Below, one piece after another: positions 1 to 5,326 of a DNA stretch of 5,326 nucleotides. The stretch is from assembly GCA_029287875.1 (NCBI GenBank), contig JARFQH010000388.1, positions 1 to 5,326 on the forward strand. Reading direction: 5' to 3'. Both the position numbers and the translations under genes were made by a program. Below the pieces are notes generated by a model that did no database searches, was not told where the DNA came from, and worked only from the letters and a program-made list of their open reading frames with translations. The DNA is from Desulfobacteraceae bacterium (GTDB taxonomy: Bacteria > Desulfobacterota > Desulfobacteria > Desulfobacterales > SG8-13). Positions within the stretch are counted from its first letter, which is position 1. Each line of letters begins with the position of its first letter.

Positions 1-585
1 CCGGCCAAGGGCCAGGTCTTCTATGGGCAGGTCGATTTCTGGGGGTCCGATCCGCCGACCCGCGACCGGATTATCCGGCGCGCCGGGGTGATGTACCAGA
101 GCGGGGCGCTGTGGAGCTCGATGACCCTGGCCGAAAACATCGCCCTGCCGCTTGAGACCTACACGGATTTGAGTCCCGCGCAGATCCGTGATGTGGTCAA
201 GCTGAAGCTGGCCCTGGTGGGCATGGCCGGCTTCGAAGAGTTCTACCCCTCTGAGATCAGCGGCGGGATGCAGAAGCGGGCCGGCATCGCCCGGGCCATG
301 GCGCTGGATCCGGAAGTCCTTTTTTTCGACGAGCCCTCGGCCGGGCTGGACCCGGTGAGCGCGCGGCGGCTGGATGATCTGATCCTGGAGCTGCGCGAGA
401 GCCTGGGCACCACCATGGTGGTGGTGACCCACGAGCTGGCCAGCATATTTGCCATCGGCAGCAATTCGGTGTTTCTGGATGCGTCCCAAAGGACCATGAC
501 GGCCACGGGCAACCCGAGCACGCTGCTGGCTGAAACCAAGGATCCCACGCTGCGGTTGTTTCTCACCCGCGGTGAGAAATCTTAA
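1..585 (+). CDS. MlaF-type ABC transporter ATP-binding protein (5' partial)
   Basis: ATPase that would power an MCE-type lipid ABC transporter at the inner membrane. The frame is open from base 1 and 194 residues are visible before TAA at 583-585. Motifs in order: Q-loop in MYQSGALW (visible residues 31-38), ABC signature ISGGMQKR (about 86-93), Walker B VLFFDE (about 106-111), D-loop SAGLDP, and the switch histidine in VVVTHE (His codon 430-432). The Q-loop sequence followed by LAENIALPL and the signature ISGGMQKRAGIARA are typical of the MlaF/Ttg2A family (known family pattern). The Walker A loop and roughly 50-70 N-terminal residues lie upstream of the window, so the GTG/ATG codons at 88-93 are internal, not starts. 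The MCE gene follows after 21 nt, which fits a permease-ATPase-MCE operon. Family is secure; the transported lipid cannot be read from this subunit. Confidence 0.95.
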   Translation, partial: PAKGQVFYGQVDFWGSDPPTRDRIIRRAGVMYQSGALWSSMTLAENIALPLETYTDLSPAQIRDVVKLKLALVGMAGFEEFYPSEISGGMQKRAGIARAMALDPEVLFFDEPSAGLDPVSARRLDDLILELRESLGTTMVVVTHELASIFAIGSNSVFLDASQRTMTATGNPSTLLAETKDPTLRLFLTRGEKS

Positions 586-606
586 ACACGATAAGGATGG
601 GCACAC

Positions 607-1629
607 ATGGCCAAACAAGCGAACAAGATGATGATCGGCGGTTTCGTTGTCATCGCGGTAGTCCTACTGGCCGCCAGCCTGGTGATTTTCGGCTCGGGCA
701 AGTTCTTCAAAAAGACCGTTAAATATGTTCTGTATTTCGACAGCTCCGTCAAGGGGTTGAGCGTGGGTGCGCAGGTGCAGTTCCAGGGGGTTCAGGTGGG
801 GTCGGTGGAAAGCATTACGCTCAACATCGATCCTAAAGTGATGAAGGCGGATATTCCGGTTATTGTCGAAGTCGAGCCGGATCGATTCAAGGTGGTTGGT
901 GGTGCTCAGAGGACGGATGAAGATCGCAAAAAAGGTGTACAGCAGCTTATTGAAAAAGGGTTGCGGGCCGTGCTGGCGACGCAGAGCTTCATCACCGGGC
1001 AGCTGATGGTCGAGCTCGATTTTTATCCCGATACCCCGATCAACTTGAAAAACATTGCTAAAGAGTATATTGAGATCCCCACCATCCCGTCCACCACCGA
1101 GCGGTTGGCCCAGTCACTTCAAAAGCTCAACCTGGAAGGTCTACAAAAAAATCTGGAGAACACCCTGGCCGGGGTCGATCGGTTCGTCAACAACCCGGAC
1201 CTGATCGGCAGCGTCAAGACTCTGAAAGAGACTCTCGAGGAGATGCGACAGGTCGTGAAAAAGGTCGACGCCAAAATAGACCCGCTGGCAGACCATCTAG
1301 ACGGCACCATCCGCGATACCCGCAAACTGGTCAATAACGTGGACCATCAGGTGGATCCGCTGGCGAAAAATGTGAACAACGCCGTCAAGGATTTCGGCAA
1401 ACTGGCCCGGGACGCCGACGCTCGGGTGGCGGCGCTGGGGACCAGTTTGGATAAAACTCTGTCGGCGGTCAGGGGGGTTATGTCCCCAGACGCCCCGCTG
1501 ATCGTCGAGTTGGAGAGCAGCCTGCAGGAGATTTCAGCTACGGCCCGCTCGTTCCGGCAACTGGCCAACACTCTGGGCCAGCACCCCGAGGCCTTGATTC
1601 AAGGCCTCGGCAAACCAGGAGAAAAATAA
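607..1629 (+). CDS. MlaD/PqiB-type MCE domain protein
   Basis: Periplasmic substrate-binding subunit of the transporter, anchored in the inner membrane; family members form hexameric rings or tubes that pass lipids between membranes (family knowledge). The 340-aa product has a short basic N-terminus, a membrane segment at about residues 9-31, and one MCE domain at about 38-142. The MCE core motif is VKGLSVGAQVQFQGVQVGSV (48-67). A charged insertion at about 93-116 lies inside the domain. Residues 165-325 are predicted helical/coiled coil by eye, containing three 25-residue units (220-294). The C-terminal HPEALIQGLGK resembles the HPEAL.RGK tail common in PqiB-like proteins. The ATG is supported by AAGGA at 593-597, nine bases upstream. 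The stop is one base before the next gene, so translation is probably coupled. Only one MCE domain is present, unlike the multi-domain PqiB and YebT of Escherichia coli. Phospholipid is the likely cargo by analogy; not shown by sequence. Confidence 0.93.
   Translation: MAKQANKMMIGGFVVIAVVLLAASLVIFGSGKFFKKTVKYVLYFDSSVKGLSVGAQVQFQGVQVGSVESITLNIDPKVMKADIPVIVEVEPDRFKVVGGAQRTDEDRKKGVQQLIEKGLRAVLATQSFITGQLMVELDFYPDTPINLKNIAKEYIEIPTIPSTTERLAQSLQKLNLEGLQKNLENTLAGVDRFVNNPDLIGSVKTLKETLEEMRQVVKKVDAKIDPLADHLDGTIRDTRKLVNNVDHQVDPLAKNVNNAVKDFGKLARDADARVAALGTSLDKTLSAVRGVMSPDAPLIVELESSLQEISATARSFRQLANTLGQHPEALIQGLGKPGEK
1264..1488 (+). repeat. Three 25-residue helical repeats in the MCE protein tail
   Basis: Residues 220-244, 245-269 and 270-294 of the MCE protein align without gaps. 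The first two share VD..(I/V)DPLA followed by a helical segment. The third starts ADARVAALG and matches the first at the D-A-K/R, LD.T and terminal R positions. The 75-bp period is recognisable in protein but diverged in DNA. Such regular helices would lengthen the central helical stalk or needle seen in PqiB-like MCE assemblies (inference). Confidence 0.6.
1586..1610 (+). repeat. Perfect 11-bp stem with 3-nt loop at the 3' end of the MCE gene
   Basis: CCGAGGCCTTG (1586-1596), loop ATT, CAAGGCCTCGG (1600-1610): all eleven pairs are Watson-Crick and eight of them are G-C. It lies inside the coding region (codons for HPEALIQGLG) and ends seven bases before the AGGAG ribosome binding site of the lipoprotein gene. 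No T-run follows on either strand, so it does not look like an intrinsic terminator. A role in mRNA stability, processing or ribosome access between the two cistrons is inference. Confidence 0.75.
1617..1621 (+). promoter_or_regulatory. Ribosome binding site of the lipoprotein gene, inside the MCE gene
   Basis: AGGAG nine bases before the ATG at 1631. It overlaps the final codons of the upstream gene, whose TAA (1627-1629) is one base from the start. This fixes the start of the lipoprotein gene and suggests coupled translation; the hairpin at 1586-1610 lies immediately upstream. Confidence 0.8.
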
Positions 1630-1630
1630 G

Positions 1631-2263
1631 ATGAGAGATGCGCCCTTTTTCCGTTGTTTACCGGTGATTCTGGTGATTTGTCTCCTCTTTTTGGACGGCT
1701 GCCTGGGCAGGAGCCAATCGCCGCGGTTTTATGCGCTGAGCCCGATAACCGAAGACAAAGCCATGGCAAAAAGCGACACCCCAGAGCGCGATACGCGTAT
1801 CGGCATCGGCCCGATCAAGCTGGCCGATTACCTGGACCAGTCCAAGCTCGTCACCCGCACCGGCGACAACCGGCTGGTGAAAGCCGAGTTCGATCTTTGG
1901 GCAGGGGCCTTCAAGGACAATTTGACCAACGTGCTGGCCGAAAACATCGGGCTGCTGCTGCCGACCGAACGAATATTCATTTATCCCTGGCGGCTGGCCG
2001 AGCCAATGGACTATCAGATCATCCTGGATGTGGTTCGGCTCGATGGTGATTTGGGCAAAGAGGCCTGGCTGGTGGCGCGCTGGAGCATTCTCGGAGGCAA
2101 GAACAAGGAACTGGTTGCAGCGAGCCGCTCCAACATCCGCGAGCCGGTGAGCGGGCCGGATTATAATGCCCTGGTTTCAGCCCAGAGTCGCGCGCTGGCC
2201 AAACTCAGTCATGAGATAGTCAAGGCCATTCAGGCGGCGAGCCGGAAGCAAACCGGGAAATAA
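1631..2263 (+). CDS. PqiC-like ABC transport auxiliary lipoprotein
   Basis: Lipoprotein partner of the MCE transporter, expected on the periplasmic face of the outer membrane, where PqiC-type proteins dock the MCE assembly (family knowledge). The 210-aa product starts with a basic N-terminus, a hydrophobic stretch at 10-21 and a lipobox LDGC (21-24). Cleavage would leave Cys24 as the acylated residue, followed by Leu, not Asp, so no inner-membrane retention signal of the Escherichia coli Lol type is seen. The Asp at -2 of the lipobox is slightly unusual. After the cysteine come SPRFYALSP (30-38), IGIGPIKLADYLDQSKLVTR (57-76) and the W..AFKDNLTNVLAENI segment, all hallmarks of the PqiC/YmbA (ABC auxiliary, former DUF330) family. 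The length of about 190 mature residues is normal. An overlapping open frame at 1654-2049 is a +1 shadow. Last recognisable gene of the transporter operon. Confidence 0.9.
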   Translation: MRDAPFFRCLPVILVICLLFLDGCLGRSQSPRFYALSPITEDKAMAKSDTPERDTRIGIGPIKLADYLDQSKLVTRTGDNRLVKAEFDLWAGAFKDNLTNVLAENIGLLLPTERIFIYPWRLAEPMDYQIILDVVRLDGDLGKEAWLVARWSILGGKNKELVAASRSNIREPVSGPDYNALVSAQSRALAKLSHEIVKAIQAASRKQTGK

Positions 2264-2407
2264 AACGAACCCGGTAAGAGATGGTATAGGAGTTGATAGC
2301 ATCATCACTTTACGGAGTTCTTGCATTTAATTTTAACGGTCGTTTTTTGGCACTAATTAGATTGCCCTAAGCTCAAATTTCGACCCCCAACAGAGAGGAT
2401 TTAAAAA
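2264..2407 (+). promoter_or_regulatory. Intergenic region, probable promoter for the second operon
   Basis: This 144-bp gap is clearly richer in A and T than the flanking genes and separates two functionally distinct gene groups. The best hand-found sigma70-like pair is TTTACG (2309-2314) and TTTAAC (2332-2337) with a 17-bp spacer, each matching only four of six consensus positions, so the exact promoter is unproven. An 8-bp palindrome CTAATTAG lies at 2353-2360. The ribosome binding site of the next gene, AGAGGA at 2394-2399, is well placed before ATG 2408. No convincing terminator for the upstream operon is visible. Confidence 0.35.
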
Positions 2408-3433
2408 ATGATAACCAGACGAAAAGTACTGCAAGGCATGGCCGCCGCAACGATCCTGGGCCTGTGCGGTCCCCTGTGGGCAACAAAGCAAGCTGGCCAT
2501 TTTCTAAAACCCGGCGAAAAACTAAAGCCAGGCGAATACGTATGGGAACCCGAATTGTCGCCGGAGGGGCCGGTCGTTATGCTGGTGTCGCTACCGGAAC
2601 AGATGGGGCATGTCTATCGCAACGGGTTGGAGATCGGCGTAACGACTGTATCGACCGGACGTAAAGGACATCGTACACCGACGGGCGTATTTGTCATACT
2701 GCAGAAAGACAAGCACCATCATTCCAGTATTTATCATAATGCATCCATGCCGAACACCGAGCGGTTGACCTGGGGCGGGATTTGTCTGCATGCGGGTGGC
2801 CTGCCCGGCTACCCCAGTTCCCACGGCTGTGTTCATTTGCCCCTGGAATTTTCCGCCAAGCTGTTTGACATTACTCACCTGGGTACGGCGGTGATCATTG
2901 CCGATGAACATTCGGCCCCCGCCGACGTCGTGCATCCGGGCATTGTTCTCAGCGGTGATGCCGACCAGATGATCGCTCAGGAAATCGCCCGGGAGCGCAG
3001 AAAGAAGCACAAGGCGGTGCCCCCCGCGGCCGGAGATCACCCGAATCGTGTACCGGTTGCCTCGGTTGTGGTGAGCGGCGCGGATCGGAAATCCTACTTA
3101 CTCAAAGACGGCGAGATCGTTAATCAGAAACCGATCACCATTGCCAATTCCGATCAACCTCTGGGCACCCATGTCCTGGTGTTAAAAACGCTTGAAGGCA
3201 AGCATCCCACCTGGAGTGCCGCGTCGATCCGTCATGCTGATTCGACGGCTGCCGTGCAGAACACGGATAACGCAACCCTTGATCGAATTAAATTCGACCC
3301 GGCGTTTGTCGAACAAACACTTGGGGCCATGCACCCAGGCATGATGCTGATGATCACGGATCTTGCCGCAGACCCGGAAACCCGATCAGAAAAGGATTTC
3401 GTCATCGTAACATCGGAGTATGTTCAGTCTTAG
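2408..3433 (+). CDS. YkuD-family L,D-transpeptidase with a degenerate second half
   Basis: Exported enzyme of the L,D-transpeptidase family, which forms 3-3 crosslinks in peptidoglycan or attaches or releases proteins at diaminopimelate (family activities; the substrate here is unknown). The 341-aa product begins with TRRKVLQG (3-10) and a hydrophobic stretch ending at PLWA (22-25), which reads as a Tat-like signal peptide. The YkuD domain spans about 55-167: RTPTGVF (89-95), the histidine in LHAGGLPGYP (127-136) and the catalytic SSHGCVHLP (137-145) with Cys141 and His139. The position that is Arg in the common HGC.R motif is His143. Residues 215-337 resemble the YkuD N-terminal strands again (VVVSGADRKSYLLKDG, PLGTHVLVL) but have no Cys/His motif. 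The start is set by AGAGGA at 2394-2399, nine bases from the ATG to the GAGG core. The AsmA-like gene follows after 16 nt, suggesting one operon. Confidence 0.92.
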   Translation: MITRRKVLQGMAAATILGLCGPLWATKQAGHFLKPGEKLKPGEYVWEPELSPEGPVVMLVSLPEQMGHVYRNGLEIGVTTVSTGRKGHRTPTGVFVILQKDKHHHSSIYHNASMPNTERLTWGGICLHAGGLPGYPSSHGCVHLPLEFSAKLFDITHLGTAVIIADEHSAPADVVHPGIVLSGDADQMIAQEIARERRKKHKAVPPAAGDHPNRVPVASVVVSGADRKSYLLKDGEIVNQKPITIANSDQPLGTHVLVLKTLEGKHPTWSAASIRHADSTAAVQNTDNATLDRIKFDPAFVEQTLGAMHPGMMLMITDLAADPETRSEKDFVIVTSEYVQS

Positions 3434-3449
3434 CGAGAAATATTATCTC

Positions 3450-5326
3450 ATGCGCTGGAAATGGATCGTCACCATCGGCGTTTTGATGATCGTTATCTTG
3501 ATTACCGCCGTTTATGTGGTCCTGAAGACCTATGACTACAATAAACTAAAGCCTCTGGTTGCCCAAGTGGTTGAAGATGCGACGGGCCGCAAACTGAGCC
3601 TGGGCGGCGAGGTGAGCCTCGAAATCGGGTTAATGCCCACGCTGGTTGTGACGAATATAGCGCTGGCAAATGTTCCCTGGGGCTCGCAAGCGCAAATGAT
3701 CGAGATTGAAAAGCTGGAGGCGCAGGTTCGGCTGCTGCCGCTGCTGCATAAAGATGTGGTGGTCAAAGAGATCGGTCTTTTCGGGGTCAAGGTGTTGCTT
3801 GAGACGGATGCCGACGCCCGGGCCAATTGGGACTTTGTTGCGGGCGACAGCTCCGCCGGCCGCCTCGGTTCGCTCGGGCCAGTTGAAATAGATGTCGCCC
3901 GGGTCAGCATCGAGAACCTGCATTTTTCATTTCGCCGGCATGGGACTCATTCCCAAACGCAGTTCACATTAGCGAGCCTGGTGATAAACAAAGAAGAGAC
4001 AGAAGAAGCGCTTTCATTCAAACTCCAGGCTGACTTCAACGGGCAGTCGGTCGCGTTATCCGGTAAGACCGGAGGGATCCGTCAATTGTTTACGCACAAG
4101 CGCTTCCCGCTTCAAGTGTCAGGAAGTTTGTCAACCGCAGCCATCAAGATCAATGGCGCAATTGAGGATGCTCTCAACCTTCAGGGTATCGATGTGGAGG
4201 CCCAACTGATTGGCGAGAATATGGCGACCCTCGAGCCTGTTATGGATATTCGGCTGCCAAAGACAAAATCATTTGAAGTGAATGGGGAGATAAAGGGTAA
4301 CAAGGAATCCCTGAAACTGGAAAATGTCAAAGGGAATTTGTCCGGAAGCGGTTTCGACCTCGCCGTCAGCGGCGGCGTTGGCGACTTGATCGCCTTCAGC
4401 GGCATCGACCTGAATCTGAAAAGCTCTGGCAAGGATCTGGCAGAAATCGGTCCGATCATCGGGGAGAAACTGCCAGCAACGGATGGCTTTACGGTGCAGG
4501 GGCGACTGACAGGTTCTGCAAAACTCCTGTCTCTCGATGAAGCACAAGGCAACGCCCACCACGGCGGTCTGAGTTTGGCGGTGGAGGGCGGAATTAAAGA
4601 TTTTCTCAATTTCAACGGCATCGATCTATCCGTAAAAGGCTCCGGCAAGGATTTATCAGGTATAGGGCCGATTATCGGGGAGAAATTACCCGCCACAGAT
4701 GAATTTGCGCTTCAAGGCCGGTTAATGGGGTCTGCCAAGGCTCTATCCATGCTCGATGCCCGGGGAAGCACCCGTCGCGGCAATATGCGCATCGCTGTAA
4801 CCGGAGCGGTCAAAGATCTACCCACCCTCAGGGGCATTGACCTGCAGTCCAGGCTAACCGGCAAGAACTTGGAAGAGTTTGGTGACATCATCGGAGAAAA
4901 ACTTCCGGCAACCGATGAATTCGAAATTCAAGGCCGGTTATCGGGTTCACCCAAGGTTCTATCCATGCAGGACGCCCGGGGCAACGCCCGTCGCGGCGGT
5001 ATGCACATCGCTGTAAACGGTGCAGTCAAAGATCTGTTGACCCTCAGGGGCATGGACCTTCAGTCCAGGCTAACCGGCAAAAACCTGGAAGAGTTTGGGG
5101 GCATCATCGGAGAAAAACTTCCGGCAACCGATGAATTCGAGATTCAAGGCCGACTGACGGGCTCTGCCAAGACCCTATCATTGCAAAAAGCCGGCGGCAG
5201 GGCCAATCGAGGCAGCTTGAGACTTTCTTTAAAGGGTGAGGTCAAGGATTTGACTGACCTCAGCGGCATGGATCTGCGCTTACAGGGTTCGGGCAAGGAT
5301 TTGGCGGAGATTGGAACGATCACCGG
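3450..5326 (+). CDS. AsmA-family protein with 72-residue tandem repeats (3' partial)
   Basis: The frame is open from ATG 3450 to the window end: 625 complete codons without a stop. The N-terminus MRWKWIV, a membrane segment at about 5-25, then KLKPLVAQVVEDATGRKLSL (32-51), a segment of the type LMPTLVVTNIALANVPWGS and LLPLLHKDVVVKEIGLFGV form the classic AsmA start. The rest would be periplasmic. AsmA-like proteins (AsmA, YhdP, TamB, YdbH) build long beta-grooves and several are implicated in phospholipid transport or outer-membrane homeostasis (family knowledge). From residue 246 the protein is a regular array of 72-residue units with core GEKLPATDEF and GID(L). An in-frame ATG at 3420 would overlap the preceding gene by 14 nt, but its GGAG is only one base away. 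ATG 3450 has a weak GAGAAA nine bases upstream and gives the normal AsmA N-terminus, so it is preferred. Cargo and partner are unknown; family assignment is firm. Confidence 0.9.
   Translation, partial: MRWKWIVTIGVLMIVILITAVYVVLKTYDYNKLKPLVAQVVEDATGRKLSLGGEVSLEIGLMPTLVVTNIALANVPWGSQAQMIEIEKLEAQVRLLPLLHKDVVVKEIGLFGVKVLLETDADARANWDFVAGDSSAGRLGSLGPVEIDVARVSIENLHFSFRRHGTHSQTQFTLASLVINKEETEEALSFKLQADFNGQSVALSGKTGGIRQLFTHKRFPLQVSGSLSTAAIKINGAIEDALNLQGIDVEAQLIGENMATLEPVMDIRLPKTKSFEVNGEIKGNKESLKLENVKGNLSGSGFDLAVSGGVGDLIAFSGIDLNLKSSGKDLAEIGPIIGEKLPATDGFTVQGRLTGSAKLLSLDEAQGNAHHGGLSLAVEGGIKDFLNFNGIDLSVKGSGKDLSGIGPIIGEKLPATDEFALQGRLMGSAKALSMLDARGSTRRGNMRIAVTGAVKDLPTLRGIDLQSRLTGKNLEEFGDIIGEKLPATDEFEIQGRLSGSPKVLSMQDARGNARRGGMHIAVNGAVKDLLTLRGMDLQSRLTGKNLEEFGGIIGEKLPATDEFEIQGRLTGSAKTLSLQKAGGRANRGSLRLSLKGEVKDLTDLSGMDLRLQGSGKDLAEIGTIT
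4185..5326 (+). repeat. 216-bp in-frame tandem repeats of the AsmA-like gene
   Basis: Taking the GID/GMD triplet as phase marker, units start at 4185, 4401, 4617, 4833, 5049 and 5265, exactly 216 bp (72 codons) apart with no indels. The first unit (residues 246-317) is degenerate, four are clear (318-605), and the sixth is cut by the window end. Conserved positions per unit: GIDL, GK(D/N)L, the GEKLPATDEF block (residues 338, 410, 482, 554), QGRL.GS.K.LS, and a final G.(V/I)KD. Units 462-533 and 534-605 share 51 of 72 residues by hand count. The array continues beyond the window, so the total copy number is unknown. Confidence 0.93.
4743..5174 (+). repeat. Youngest duplication within the AsmA repeat array
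   Basis: The two adjacent 216-bp periods 4743-4958 and 4959-5174 match at 183 of 216 bases by hand count (about 85%), with a perfect 39-bp direct repeat at 4886-4924 and 5102-5140. Neighbouring periods on either side are visibly more diverged. The similarity blocks start in the LSM codons rather than at the GID phase marker, so the duplicated DNA unit is offset from the protein unit chosen here. Confidence 0.75.

Noticed and set aside
243..566. 107-codon minus-strand open frame opposite the ATPase gene
   Set aside because: Antisense to the conserved signature and Walker B region; serine- and arginine-rich translation typical of a GC-rich shadow frame.
2252..2275. Inverted repeat ACCGGG / CCCGGT across the stop codon of the lipoprotein gene as a terminator
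   Set aside because: The stem is only six pairs with a 12-nt loop and no T-run follows; too weak to call.
2349..2365. TGGCAC...TTGC resembling a sigma54 (-24/-12) promoter upstream of the transpeptidase gene
   Set aside because: The spacing between GG and GC is 13 bases instead of the required 10, so it cannot be a normal sigma54 site.
2456..2470. LGLC in the signal region of the transpeptidase as a lipobox
   Set aside because: The residue before Cys is Leu, whereas lipoboxes need Gly, Ala or Ser there; the hydrophobic stretch ends later at PLWA.
2591..3040. 149-codon minus-strand open frame opposite the transpeptidase gene
   Set aside because: It covers the YkuD domain with catalytic motif on the plus strand and its translation shows no recognisable family.
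3536..3923. Two overlapping minus-strand open frames opposite the AsmA N-terminal domain
   Set aside because: They overlap each other and the firmly identified AsmA-family N-terminus on the plus strand; no ribosome binding site or family resemblance seen.
4181..4696. 171-codon open frame on the minus strand inside the AsmA-like gene
   Set aside because: It lies opposite the AsmA reading frame, and its internal repetition mirrors the 216-bp repeats of the real gene; composition shadow.
4185..5326. Regular repeats considered as a CRISPR array or other non-coding repeat array
   Set aside because: The period is 216 bp, a multiple of three, the repeats diverge by codon substitutions and the frame stays open throughout; this is a protein repeat.

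Overview
The window looks like chromosome from a GC-rich Gram-negative (diderm) bacterium. It encodes an MCE-type lipid transporter with its outer-membrane-type lipoprotein, a YkuD-fold peptidoglycan enzyme and an AsmA-like protein, all of which presuppose two membranes. The gene order ATPase, single-MCE protein, PqiC-like lipoprotein, and the general protein style, remind me of Desulfobacterota (old Deltaproteobacteria). That placement is an inference and no marker gene here proves it. All genes are on the + strand.

Left block (1-2263) is the distal part of an MCE/Mla-like ABC transporter operon. It holds the C-terminal three quarters of an MlaF-type ATPase (cut by the window start), an MlaD/PqiB-type substrate-binding protein with one MCE domain and a long helical tail, and a PqiC-like lipoprotein. 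Intergenic gaps are 21 nt and 1 nt. A permease (MlaE type) would be expected just upstream, outside the window. A perfect 11-bp hairpin sits in the last codons of the MCE gene, seven bases before the ribosome binding site of the lipoprotein gene.

Middle (2264-2407) is a 144-bp AT-richer gap that probably carries a promoter for the second block; no convincing terminator is visible.

Right block (2408-5326) is a second likely operon. A YkuD L,D-transpeptidase-family protein with a Tat-like signal and a second, catalytically empty YkuD-like half is followed 16 nt later by a large AsmA-family gene that runs off the window end. From residue 246 the AsmA protein is built of tandem 72-residue units (exactly 216 bp, no indels over five complete units and a partial sixth). 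Two adjacent periods are about 85% identical in DNA, pointing to recent expansion.

Taken together the window is an envelope neighbourhood. An MCE transporter and an AsmA-like protein, both from families implicated in moving lipids between inner and outer membrane, flank a peptidoglycan-modifying enzyme. Whether the two operons work together is inference. The most unusual item is the regular, still-expanding repeat array of the AsmA-like gene.
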